Both the position numbers and the translations under genes were made by a program. A stretch of DNA of 64,000 bases from Kribbella amoyensis (GTDB lineage: Bacteria > Actinomycetota > Actinomycetes > Propionibacteriales > Kribbellaceae), in the NCBI RefSeq assembly GCF_007828865.1, contig NZ_VIVK01000001.1:2480001-2544000 (forward strand), given 5' to 3'. Under the pieces are notes generated by a model. It was not told the DNA's origin. It saw only the letters and a list, made by a program, of their open reading frames with translations, and did not search any database. Shown here one piece after another: positions 1-9,059 of the stretch (position 1 is the first letter of the stretch; each line of letters opens with the position of its first letter).

Positions 1-986
<986 letters not shown>

Positions 987-1077
987 TCAGGAAGGTAATG
1001 ACATGCTGTTTCCGCGCAGTGTCGGATTTGTGTGCTGCCGACGGCGAAAACCGGCCGGATGTTACGGAGTGACGACT

Positions 1078-1971
1078 TCAGCCGACCGGTCGGTACAGCA
1101 GTGCCGCGTCGGCCATCCGCTGCGCCTGGCCGGGCGTGAACTGCGTGTAGCAGCTGTCGTAGGAGTAGTCCATGTAGTTGTGGATCGGGTCGAGCCCTGG
1201 CGCCGTGCAGGTGTCCTTGCCGGCCGGGCAGCCGCTGGTCGGTTCCTTCTCCGCGGGAGTGTCGGCCACGAAGTCGCCCTTGGCGTTGCAGCCGCCGTAG
1301 AAGGTGTGCTCGAGGTTGAGCCAGTGCCCGACCTCGTGCGTCGCGGTCTCGCCCTGGTCGTACCGGCCGGCGTAGGTGGACGAGGTGCCCGGGATGGACT
1401 CCCAGTCGATCACGACGCCGTCGAGGTAGGCCTTGCCCGGCTTGGTGACGATGTCGGGCAGGTAGGCCCAGCCGAGGTAGTCGCCGGCCGTGGTCGAGTA
1501 GAAGTTCAGCGTCTCCGGTCCGCCCCGGCGCAGGGTCCGCTTCATCGAGTTCTCGTTCGTCCCACCGGGGTTGGCGTAGAACCAGGCCGCGTTGTCGGTC
1601 CGGGTCACACCGGCCAGCCGGAACGAGAAGCCGGTCCGCGCACCGCCCTCACCCCCGGCGAAGGTGTTGTTCAGTACGGCGATCTGGTCCGCGATCTGGG
1701 GACTGGTCAGGGCGCCGGTCGGTCCGTCGGTGATCACGTGGATCCAGACGGGCACGGTCTGGTGGAAGGTCTTGGCCGCCTTGCCCTTGGCGGCCGCGGG
1801 AAGGTCCTCGTGCACCTGGTCCAGACCGGGTTCCCGTGGACCACCTCGGCCGGCGGCGTCCGACTCGACGCAGTTCTCCGGCGCCGGCCGGGCGTCGGCG
1901 GGCGCGCCTCCCATCGCCGCACCGAGTGCGAGTACGACCGTGATCACCTGAACCGGCTTGCTCCAACGCAT
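1078..1971 (-). CDS. secreted M43 (pappalysin-like) zinc metalloprotease
   Basis: Zinc endopeptidase of 297 residues, probably secreted. The N-terminal signal peptide has an Ala-rich end around residue 27. The zinc motif HEVGHWLNLEH is at residues 212-222, and the Met-turn NYMDYSYDSC (Met267) follows; these are marks of the M43B metzincins. The usual Gly at the eighth position of HExxHxxGxxH is Asn here. The start at 1971 is chosen because GGGGGAACC precedes the ATG and a signal peptide begins there; the frame stays open upstream but that part overlaps the next gene's coding region. A paralogue lies at 7899-8837. It sits 70 bases downstream of the trypsin-like protease gene on the same strand, so both may be co-expressed secreted proteases. 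Confidence 0.88.
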   Translation of the reverse strand: MRWSKPVQVITVVLALGAAMGGAPADARPAPENCVESDAAGRGGPREPGLDQVHEDLPAAAKGKAAKTFHQTVPVWIHVITDGPTGALTSPQIADQIAVLNNTFAGGEGGARTGFSFRLAGVTRTDNAAWFYANPGGTNENSMKRTLRRGGPETLNFYSTTAGDYLGWAYLPDIVTKPGKAYLDGVVIDWESIPGTSSTYAGRYDQGETATHEVGHWLNLEHTFYGGCNAKGDFVADTPAEKEPTSGCPAGKDTCTAPGLDPIHNYMDYSYDSCYTQFTPGQAQRMADAALLYRPVG

Positions 1972-2041
1972 GGTTCCCCCTGGCAATTGGCGGTCCCCCA
2001 GGCGGTACGACTCTAGATCCGTCGGCGACGGGTGGGAAGGT

Positions 2042-2827
2042 TCAACGCAGCTGCCGTTGCAGGGTCGGTGCGGCGCCGGCGATCTCGGCGTACACGCCCG
2101 GGAAGCCGCGGTCCGCGCAGCCCTTGCCCCAGGAGACGGTGCCGAGCAGCCGGTTGTCGAGGACCAGCGGACCACCCGAATCGCCTTGGCAGGCGTCGGA
2201 TCCGCCCTCGGGGTACCCGGCGCAGATGTTGTTGACAGCCGTGTACCCGTTGCTGACGTACTCCTTGTTGGCCAGGCAGGTCGCGTCGCCGAGCACCGGG
2301 ACAGCGAGCTTCTGCAGGGTGTCGCCGGGACCCGTGTCCTGCGTGTCACCCCAGCCGTAGACGACCGGGACGGCACCCTGGCGATCGGCCTTCGGGTCCG
2401 TCTCGAGCCGCAACGTCGGCACCCCGGTGAACGGCCGGGCCAGGGTGAGGACGGCGAAGTCGTTGCGGTGTTCCTTGGTGGTGTACCCGGGATGGACCCA
2501 GGCGCGGCTGATCGCCGAGGTCTGCCCGGTCCCGGCGTCGCTCAGGTCGTCGCGGCCCTGGACCGCGGTGTAGCTGGCGGCCGGCCGGACCACACAGTGC
2601 GCGGCCGTGATCACCTTGGTCGGACTGACCAGCGTGCCGCCGCACCATCGCCCGTTCGGCCCCGGTGCCTCCGAACTGACCAACGCGATCGCCCACGGCG
2701 CCTCCGACGTACTGGTCAGCGTGCCCCCGACGATCGCGTCCGCCGACCGGGTCTGCGCCGATCCCACAACGGTGCCCACGGCACCCAACCCGGCAACGGC
2801 GGCAAGAATCGCGACGCGCTTCAGCAT
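2042..2827 (-). CDS. secreted trypsin-like serine protease (S1 family)
   Basis: Chymotrypsin-fold protease of 261 residues. A signal peptide occupies about residues 1-25, followed by a short propeptide and the mature N-terminus IVGG (32-35). The catalytic triad is complete: His77 in TAAHC, Asp123 in RNDFAVL and Ser217 in GDSGGPL. Asp211, six residues before the serine, predicts trypsin-like cleavage after Arg or Lys. Cys pairs around the His and Ser loops are conserved. The protein is near the usual length for streptomycete trypsins. It is followed on the same strand by the M43 protease gene. Function as an extracellular protease is well supported; the physiological substrate is unknown. Confidence 0.92.
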   Translation of the reverse strand: MLKRVAILAAVAGLGAVGTVVGSAQTRSADAIVGGTLTSTSEAPWAIALVSSEAPGPNGRWCGGTLVSPTKVITAAHCVVRPAASYTAVQGRDDLSDAGTGQTSAISRAWVHPGYTTKEHRNDFAVLTLARPFTGVPTLRLETDPKADRQGAVPVVYGWGDTQDTGPGDTLQKLAVPVLGDATCLANKEYVSNGYTAVNNICAGYPEGGSDACQGDSGGPLVLDNRLLGTVSWGKGCADRGFPGVYAEIAGAAPTLQRQLR

Positions 2828-2873
2828 GCGTCGAACTTACTCCCGTACCCACTTGGTTGCGGGAGGCGACTGG

Positions 2874-3836
2874 TCAGCCCGCGGCCTGGCGTTCCTGCAG
2901 GACGCCCCACCGGCCGAGCAGATGCTCGGCGACGAGGCTGTCCAGCAGGAGCGAACTGCGGGCTCCGAAGAGGATGTCGGCGACCGCGTCCGGGTGATCC
3001 GCGGCGAAGGTGTCGCACAGGTCGTGCGCCGCGATCTGCTCGTGGACGGCGTCCGCCTCCACGTGTTCGGTGAAGTACCGCGCCTGGTCCGCATCGGCGC
3101 CGAGTCGCGCAGCGCCCGCGGCGTACCGGCGGTTGGGGACGGTCGACGTCATCTCCAGGGCCGCGAGGTGGCCGAGCAGGGCGCCGGTCCACCGGCTGTG
3201 CAGGGCGAACAGCGACATCACGTTCGACAGGGCGAGCGTGACCGCCGGTACGTCGGCGACGTAGTACCCGTAGCTGTCGTCGAGATCCAGCCAGCGCATC
3301 GTGGTCCGGAACAGCTCCGCGTGCATCCGTTCCGGCCGCCCGCCGCCGTACTCGTCGGCCTGGATCTCCACCAGCGCTGCCTTCGCGGCACCGTCGAGCC
3401 GCGGGATGCCGTAGCTGTGCGGATCGGCCTCCTTGAGCTGGTAGACCGAGCGGTTCAGCACGAACTCGCGGAACTGGTCCAGACTCGCGTGCCGGTGCAG
3501 GTACGCCGCCAGCGGCGGCCCGTCGTCGGCATCGATCAGCCGGCGCAGCTGGACCGACGGGGGTTCGGTGGTGACCTCGGGCCGGCAGGTGGTGCGCAAC
3601 CAGCCGGACCAGGGGCGTTCGAGCTCGGCCCGGAACGCGATCGTCTCCGGGTTCCACTCCGCGTCCGGCGGGGCGTCGGCGAAACCGCGGTAGTGCAGTT
3701 CGTTGCAGCACCACAAGGCGAGCTGAAGATCCTCGTCGTCCCAACCGCGGTCGACGGGTGGTGCTGGGGTGCGGTGACCGTGCAGGTGGTCGATCAGCCA
3801 CTCGCTGAGCGGCCCCCGTGGTGGTGGCAGATACAT
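2874..3836 (-). CDS. haem-oxygenase-like iron-containing redox enzyme
   Basis: A 320-residue, largely helical protein resembling the haem-oxygenase-like diiron oxidase superfamily, annotated elsewhere as 'iron-containing redox enzyme'. Two pairs of acidic/His motifs fit a dinuclear iron site: EIQADEY followed by MHAELF, and FTEHVEADAVHEQI. An E-rich motif HLAALE lies between them. The ATG at 3836 is preceded by GGGAG. It is transcribed divergently from a CDGSH iron-sulfur protein 67 bases away, and this pairing recurs in actinomycetes, so the CDGSH protein may be its redox partner (inference). The reaction catalysed is unknown. An inverted repeat in the intergenic region may control both genes. 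Confidence 0.75.
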   Translation of the reverse strand: MYLPPPRGPLSEWLIDHLHGHRTPAPPVDRGWDDEDLQLALWCCNELHYRGFADAPPDAEWNPETIAFRAELERPWSGWLRTTCRPEVTTEPPSVQLRRLIDADDGPPLAAYLHRHASLDQFREFVLNRSVYQLKEADPHSYGIPRLDGAAKAALVEIQADEYGGGRPERMHAELFRTTMRWLDLDDSYGYYVADVPAVTLALSNVMSLFALHSRWTGALLGHLAALEMTSTVPNRRYAAGAARLGADADQARYFTEHVEADAVHEQIAAHDLCDTFAADHPDAVADILFGARSSLLLDSLVAEHLLGRWGVLQERQAAG

Positions 3837-3865
3837 CAGGACTCCCTCGCTCCTCGACGCCGCCC

Positions 3866-3897
3866 CCGGTACCCGGACACATGCGAGCGGGTACCGG
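3866..3897. promoter_or_regulatory. inverted repeat between divergent diiron and CDGSH genes
   Basis: Arms CCGGTACCCG (3866-3875) and CGGGTACCGG (3888-3897) are perfect inverted copies with a 12-base spacer. The GTAC centres are 22 bp apart, two helical turns. The repeat fills half of the 67-bp gap between two divergent starts, so it is placed to act as an operator for both. No regulator gene adjoins it. Confidence 0.45.
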
Positions 3898-3903
3898 CCG
3901 GGT

Positions 3904-4101
3904 ATGACCGAGACCGTGATTCGTGCGTATCCCGACGGACCGCTGCTCGTCCGGGGCGACTTCGAACTGCTGGACGAGCAGGGGAATCCGATCGATCCGC
4001 ACCGTGGAACGATCGCGCTCTGCCGGTGTGGAAAGTCCGCGCTGAAGCCCCTCTGCGACGGAAGTCACGTGCTGGCCCGACGCGCCCGCAAGGGTGCATG
4101 A
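3904..4101 (+). CDS. CDGSH iron-sulfur domain protein
   Basis: A 65-residue protein with one CDGSH 2Fe-2S cluster motif: CRCGKSALKPLCDGSH, giving the three Cys and one His ligands of this family. The rest is a short beta fold, as in stand-alone bacterial CDGSH proteins. No signal peptide or membrane segment is visible, so it should be cytoplasmic. It is divergent from the haem-oxygenase-like diiron protein and is a plausible electron carrier for it (inference). The ATG at 3904 has no clear ribosome site. Confidence 0.88.
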   Translation: MTETVIRAYPDGPLLVRGDFELLDEQGNPIDPHRGTIALCRCGKSALKPLCDGSHVLARRARKGA

Positions 4102-4165
4102 AGCCGCTGGGCGAGGGGCACCGAGCGGTCAAGGAAGACGGGTTCTCGAGGGCTTGGGCTTCCCA

Positions 4166-4198
4166 GGCCCCGGCGTTGAGACCACCAGCGCCGGGGTC
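4166..4198. terminator. hairpin between convergent CDGSH and EamA genes
   Basis: CCCCGGCG (4168-4175) pairs with CGCCGGGG (4189-4196), extendable by two weaker pairs, with a loop of about 13 bases. It lies between the ends of two convergent genes. There is no T run, so it is a candidate only. Confidence 0.4.
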
Positions 4199-4206
4199 GC
4201 CCGTAC

Positions 4207-5034
4207 TCAGAGTGAGATCAGCAGGACGGTCGCCGTCGCGCAGGCGAGGCCGGCGACCTGGCGGCGGGTGAGTCGTTCGTGCAGGAAGGTGAGGCCGAGC
4301 AGCACCGGGACCGCGGGGTACAGCGAGGTGAGGACGACGCTGATCGACAGCGCCTCCAGCCTGGTCGAGAGCAGATAGGCGGCGATCGCCGTCGTGCCCA
4401 GGACACCGGACGCCAGCGCCAGCACCGCGGTCCGGCCCCGCATCCGCAAGCGTTCCCGCCGAACGGCCAGCGGTGCGACCGTCAGGACGGCGACGATCCG
4501 GTTCAGGACGAGCGGCCAGAGACCGGCGGCTTCGTCAGCGCGCGCCAGAGCGACGTACTGCAAGGCGAAAGCGGCTCCCGACAGCAGCGCCCAGCGGGCG
4601 CCGTCGGTGGAGCCACCACGCGGTCCGCCGCTGCTCGTCATCAACCAGAGGGCAGGAACGGCGGCAGCGAACCCACACCAGGCAGCCACGCCGATCCGGT
4701 CGCCGAGCAGCGTGACACCGAGCAGGACCGGGATCGCGACACCGGCGACATCGCTGAGCGGGACCACCACGCTGAACCGGCCGACCGCCATCGCCTGGAA
4801 CAGGAAAGCGGCGCCCAGGCCGGTCCCGATCCCCGACAACGCGCCCCAGGCCAGCGCCTCCCCGGAAACCCCGGGCGCGGCGACGAAGAACGCCGCCCCG
4901 AGGGTCAACGTGACCCCGCAGAGCTGACCGACGAACACCACGACCGCGCTGTGCAGGCGCCGGGCCGCCAACCCCGCGGCGAAGTCCGACAGACCGAACG
5001 AGAGGGCAGACAGCAGAGCCAGCGCGATCCCCAA
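4207..5034 (-). CDS. EamA/DMT-family membrane transporter
   Basis: Ten-helix drug/metabolite transporter with two EamA repeats, about 275 residues from the chosen start. The first helix begins GIALALLSALSFGLSDFAAG, and the second half repeats the pattern and ends near ATATVLLISL. The TTG at 5034 is chosen because GGAGG lies six bases before it and the first membrane helix begins at once. A longer frame from a GTG at 5142 adds 36 Arg-rich residues with a poorer ribosome site. Family members export amino acids, purines or small metabolites; nothing here fixes the substrate. It faces the LLM oxidoreductase gene divergently across about 170 bases. Confidence 0.85.
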   Translation of the reverse strand: MGIALALLSALSFGLSDFAAGLAARRLHSAVVVFVGQLCGVTLTLGAAFFVAAPGVSGEALAWGALSGIGTGLGAAFLFQAMAVGRFSVVVPLSDVAGVAIPVLLGVTLLGDRIGVAAWCGFAAAVPALWLMTSSGGPRGGSTDGARWALLSGAAFALQYVALARADEAAGLWPLVLNRIVAVLTVAPLAVRRERLRMRGRTAVLALASGVLGTTAIAAYLLSTRLEALSISVVLTSLYPAVPVLLGLTFLHERLTRRQVAGLACATATVLLISL

Positions 5035-5207
5035 GTCCCACCTCCGCGGCGCGCCCACCCGTCGCACAGACCGGGTGACTGCGGCGTCGGTCCGAGCGGG
5101 CACTGCTCGCGTGCGCTGTACCCAATCCAGCGAACGCCGCACCTCCGACCACCCCGAGCGAAGCGGTTCCCGGGTGTAGGAACCTGGGGCCGCGGGAACG
5201 AGAACCC

Positions 5208-6176
5208 ATGACCGTTTACGGCTTCCACGCCTCGCACGAACAGGTCCCGCCCGCCGACCTGCTGCAGGCGGTCGTCCTGGCCGAGCAGGCAGGGTTCACC
5301 GCGGCGATGTGTTCGGACCACTTCAGTCCGTGGAGTACACGGCAGGGTGAGTCCGGGTTCGCCTGGTCCTGGCTCGGTGCCGCTCTGCAGGCCACCGGGC
5401 TGACGTTCGGGGTGGTGAACGCGCCCGGTCAGCGGTACCACCCGGCGATCGTGGCGCAGGCGATCGGGACCCTCGGCGCGATGTACCCCGGCCGGTTCTG
5501 GGCCGCGCTCGGTACCGGCGAGGCGAGCAACGAACACATCACCGGCGCCCCCTGGCCGCGCAAGCAGGTGCGGACCGAGCGGCTGCTGGAGTCCGTCGAG
5601 GTGATCCGGAAACTCTTGCGGGGCGAGGAAGTGAGCCACGACGGCCTGGTCACCGTGGATCGCGCACGGGTCTGGACCCGGCCCGGCGAACCGCCCGCGC
5701 TCCTCGGCGCCGCAGTGTCCGAACAGACCGCGCAATGGTGTGCCGGCTGGGCCGATGGACTGATCACCGTCAACGCCGATCACGACCACCTGCGCCGGAT
5801 GATCGCGGCGTACCGGGAGGCCGGTGGGCGGGGCAAGGTCTGCCTGCAGGTGCACCTCAGCTACGCGGCCGACGAGCGGGACGCGGTGCGGATCGCCCAC
5901 GACCAGTGGCGTACGAAAGTGTTCGCGCCGCCGATGTGCTGGGACACCGACACGGTCGAGTCGTTCGACCTGGCCGCACAGCACGTTCCGCCCGAGGCGA
6001 TGCACCGGACCGTCCGGATCTCCGCGGATCCGGGACAGCACGCCGCCTGGCTCGACGAGTACGCCGCGCTCGGCTTCGATGCGATCTACCTGCACCACGT
6101 CGGCCGGGAGCAGGCCGAGTTCGTCGAGGTGTTCGGCAGCAAGGTCCTGCCGCGACTGGAGGTGACCCGCCCGTGA
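5208..6176 (+). CDS. LLM-class flavin-dependent oxidoreductase (TIGR03885-like)
   Basis: A luciferase-like monooxygenase fold protein of 322 residues. N-terminal features match the class: a TIM-barrel start YGFHASHEQVPP, then DHFSPWS and FGVVNAPGQRYHPA. The C-terminal part carries GFDAIYLHHVGREQAEFVEVFG. It resembles a subgroup annotated as a probable non-F420 flavin oxidoreductase, often found next to TreS-like amylases; that association is from memory. The last bases overlap the GTG of the downstream GH13 gene by four (GTGA), so the two are translationally coupled. The substrate is unknown. Confidence 0.85.
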   Translation: MTVYGFHASHEQVPPADLLQAVVLAEQAGFTAAMCSDHFSPWSTRQGESGFAWSWLGAALQATGLTFGVVNAPGQRYHPAIVAQAIGTLGAMYPGRFWAALGTGEASNEHITGAPWPRKQVRTERLLESVEVIRKLLRGEEVSHDGLVTVDRARVWTRPGEPPALLGAAVSEQTAQWCAGWADGLITVNADHDHLRRMIAAYREAGGRGKVCLQVHLSYAADERDAVRIAHDQWRTKVFAPPMCWDTDTVESFDLAAQHVPPEAMHRTVRISADPGQHAAWLDEYAALGFDAIYLHHVGREQAEFVEVFGSKVLPRLEVTRP

Positions 6177-7845
6177 GACTCACCGAGACCGCCGACGTGT
6201 GGTGGAAGAACGCGGTTGTCTACTGCCTCGACGTGGAGACCTTCTTCGACACCGACGGCGACGGCCGCGGCGACCTGCGCGGACTGGCACAGCGGATCGA
6301 CCACCTCGCCGAACTGGGCGTGACCTCTTGTGGCTGATGCCCTTCTACCCGACCCCGGACCGCGACGACGGGTACGACATCACCGACTTCTACGGTGTCG
6401 ACCCGCGCCTCGGGACGCACGGTGACCTGGTCGAACTGATCACCGTGGCGCAGGACCGCGGGATGCGGGTGATCGCGGACCTGGTGGTGAACCACACGTC
6501 GGACCAGCACCCGTGGTTCCGCAGTGCACGCGCGTCCCGAGATTCGCCGTACCGGGACTGGTACGTGTGGCGGGACGAACCGCCGCCGGGTGGCGACCAG
6601 GGCGTCGTGTTCCCCGACCAGGAGACCAGTCTGTGGCAGTACGACGAGCAGGCGGGGCAGTACTACCTGCACCGGTTCTACAAGCACCAGCCGGACCTGG
6701 ACATCACCAACCCGGCGGTGCGCGAGGAGATCCTGCGCGTACTGGGTTTCTGGCTGCGGCTCGGCCTGTCGGGATTCCGGGTGGACGCGGTGCCGTTCCT
6801 GCTGGACACCGCCGGCGCGGCCGACGCGGCGGAGTTGCCGGATCCGCACGACTACCTGCGCGACCTGCGCGCGTTCCTGAACCGGCGCAGTGGATCCGCG
6901 ATCCTGCTCGGCGAGGTCAACCTGCCGTACCAGGAGACCCGGCGGTTCTTCGGGGACGAGGACGGCGACGAGCTGACGATGTGCTTCGACTTCATCGGCA
7001 TGCAGATGCTGTACCTGGCACTGGCGCGGAAGGACCCCGCCGACCTGGTGAAGGCGCTGCGGGAGCGGCCGGCACCGCCGGAGGAAGCGCAGTGGGGGAC
7101 GTTCGTCCGCAACCACGACGAGCTGACCCTGGACAAGCTGACCGACGCCGAGCGCGCGGAGGTCTTCCGGGCCTTCGGTCCGGAGGAGACCATGCAGCTC
7201 TACGGGCGAGGACTGCGCCGCCGGCTGCCGACGATGCTGGGGAACGACCAGCGCCGGCTGCGAATGGTCTACAGCCTGTTGTTCTCGCTGCCGGGGACGC
7301 CGGTGCTGTTCTACGGCGAGGAGATCGGCATGGGCGAGAACCTCGCCGCCGAGGGCCGGAACGCGGTCCGGACACCCATGCAGTGGACGAACGACGTGAA
7401 CGGCGGCTTCTCGATCGCCGACAAGGACCAGCTGGCCGCACCCGTGGTCGAGGGGGAGTTCTCTCCCGAGTGGGTCAACGTCGCCGCGCAACGGCACGAC
7501 TCCGACTCGCTGCTGAGCTGGATGAAGCTGCTCGTCCGGCGCTACCGCGAAACGCCTGAACTGTCCTGGGGCACCTGCACGATCCTCGAGCACGAGTCCG
7601 CGTCGGTCTTCGCCCATCGGTCCGACCACGAAGGGGGCAGCGTGATCACGGTGCACAACTTCTCCGACCGGCCCGCCTCGGTCACCCTCGCGGTCGCGGG
7701 GAGCGGCATCGGCGTCCGAGCGGCCGACCTGCTCCGGACGGGGACGCTCGAGGTCGCTCCGGACGGGCTGCTGCGGGTCGAACTCGGACCGTACGACTGC
7801 CGGTGGTTGCGCATCGTCCGGCCGGGGGATCGCGTCCTGGTCTGA
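6173..7845 (+). pseudogene. GH13 alpha-amylase/trehalose synthase-like gene with one-base frameshift
   Basis: The first 55 codons (6173-6337) read VWWKNAVVYCLDVETFFDTD, a TreS-type N-terminus, then hit a stop right after LGVTS. The remaining domain continues one frame back from about 6327 (LWLMPFYPTPDRDDGYDI) to 7845. One missing base near 6322-6328 explains this. Downstream everything is intact: VIADLVVNHTSD, nucleophile Asp in GFRVDAVPF (6784), acid/base Glu in LLGEVN (6913) and Asp of RNHDEL (7117). The full protein would be about 557 residues and act on alpha-glucans or maltose/trehalose. It is coupled to the LLM gene upstream. The shift is either a real mutation or a sequencing error; the clean conservation after it favours a recent change or an error. 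Confidence 0.8.
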
Positions 7846-7862
7846 TTCGGTGAGCGGCAGCG

Positions 7863-7890
7863 AAAACCGGCCCGGCGTGAGCCGGGCCGG
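7863..7890 (-). terminator. Rho-independent terminator between convergent genes
   Basis: A perfect 10-bp stem, CCGGCCCGGC (7867-7876) with GCCGGGCCGG (7881-7890), closes a GTGA tetraloop. On the minus strand the stem is followed at once by TTTT (7866-7863), so it terminates the M43 protease transcript. It can also stop read-through from the GH13 gene. Confidence 0.8.
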
Positions 7891-7898
7891 CTACTTCG

Positions 7899-8837
7899 TC
7901 AGGCGCGGTAGGCGGTCCACATGGTGCTGATGCGGGTGCTCTGGTTCGGGGTGAACTGGTTGTAGCAGGAGTCGTAGGAGTAGTCCATGTAGTTGTGGAT
8001 CGGGTCCAGGCCCGGCAGCGTGCAGGAGTCGCGGCCGGTCGGGCAGCCGTTGGTCGGGCTGCTCTGGGCCGGGGTGTCGGCGACCTCGTCGTTCGTCGTC
8101 GTACAGCCGCCCTGGAAGGTGTGGTAGAGCCCGAACCAGTGGCCGGCCTCGTGGGTCGCGGTCTCGCCGAGGTTGTAGTTCGTCGCCGAGCCGCCCGGCA
8201 ACGACGTGTACTGCACCCGGATGCCGTCGATACCCGGGTTCTTCGCGTAGTCCCACGGGAAGGTGGCGATGCCGAGGTAGCCGAAGTCGACCAGCCAGAT
8301 GTTCAGCGCGTTCGCGCCGCCCTTGCGGGTCTGCTTGCGGTACGAGCTGGACTGTTTGTCCTTGTGCCACTGGTTGTTGTTGTACCGGTAGGTGCCGGCC
8401 AGGCTGAAGGTGAAGCCGGTGTTCGCCGCCTGCGCCGACTCCTGGCCGCCGAAGGTCTTGTTCAGCACCTGGAGCTGCTGCGCGATCTGGGTGTCGGTGA
8501 CGTCGCCGTTGCCGGCCGCGTCGCGCATCACGTGCACGTAGACCGGGACGTTCGCGGCCGCGAGTGCGCCCTTCGGTACGCCGATGCCGCGGGCCGCCTT
8601 GGCCTGCAGCAGCTGCGCGGTCCGGGCCTCGATCGCCTTCTGTTCGGCCGCACTGATGTCGCGGTGGTCGGCGGCGCGACCGCCCTTGGCGGCGGCGCCG
8701 GCCGGGGCGAAGCACGGGTTGGTCAGCTGATCCGCGGGCAGTTTGGCGGTCGCCTGGCCGCCGAGCGGGCTGAAGGCGAGCGCGGTCCCGGCGAGCAGAA
8801 CGGCCAGCACACGGGGACGGGTGATGAGAGGTCGCAT
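7899..8837 (-). CDS. secreted M43 zinc metalloprotease (paralogue)
   Basis: Secreted zinc protease of 312 residues, related to the gene at 1078-1971. A signal peptide covers about residues 1-31. A helical, charged propeptide-like stretch precedes the catalytic domain. The full metzincin motif HEAGHWFGLYH is at 229-239 with Gly at the usual place, and the Met-turn is NYMDYSYDSC. The C-terminal sequence is nearly identical to the paralogue around the Met-turn, so the two arose by duplication. The ATG at 8837 is chosen because AGGAG lies seven bases upstream and a signal peptide follows; the frame is open further upstream without signal character. It is followed by a strong terminator. Confidence 0.9.
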   Translation of the reverse strand: MRPLITRPRVLAVLLAGTALAFSPLGGQATAKLPADQLTNPCFAPAGAAAKGGRAADHRDISAAEQKAIEARTAQLLQAKAARGIGVPKGALAAANVPVYVHVMRDAAGNGDVTDTQIAQQLQVLNKTFGGQESAQAANTGFTFSLAGTYRYNNNQWHKDKQSSSYRKQTRKGGANALNIWLVDFGYLGIATFPWDYAKNPGIDGIRVQYTSLPGGSATNYNLGETATHEAGHWFGLYHTFQGGCTTTNDEVADTPAQSSPTNGCPTGRDSCTLPGLDPIHNYMDYSYDSCYNQFTPNQSTRISTMWTAYRA

Positions 8838-8985
8838 TCCTGCGCTCCTGTGGGTCGGGCCGCAAGGGCGGGCGGCCAGGTGCCGAGATTTTGCGCCTGT
8901 TCGCGGCCGGCCGGAAGCGATCGGCGGCCGCTTCGGCCGGGTCGAGGGAAATCCTTCTGCGCACCTGGCCTTTGCAGTAAGTAGC

Positions 8986-9024
8986 AATACTCAAGCGCCG
9001 GGGCGGCCGGCGGTGAAATACTCA
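8986..9024. repeat. direct repeat AATACTCA in divergent promoter region
   Basis: AATACTCA occurs at 8986-8993 and 9017-9024, 31 bp apart (three helical turns), in the 222-bp gap between the M43 protease and the DUF1906 gene. It is AT-richer than its surroundings, so it stands out. It could be a regulator site for either gene. Confidence 0.3.
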
Positions 9025-9059
9025 CGCTCGGCCGCTTCGGAGCTGTGAGGAGATTGCTT

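Noticed and set aside
1972-2376. N-terminal extension of the first M43 protease
   Set aside because: It overlaps the trypsin-like gene in another frame and would bury the signal peptide.
5165-5184. GGTTCC-N8-GGAACC inverted repeat before the LLM gene
   Set aside because: Only six-base arms, expected often by chance; no promoter element is aligned with it.
8838-8987. Extension of the second M43 protease by 50 residues
   Set aside because: The ATG at 8837 has AGGAG and starts a signal peptide; the extension is Arg-rich shadow sequence.
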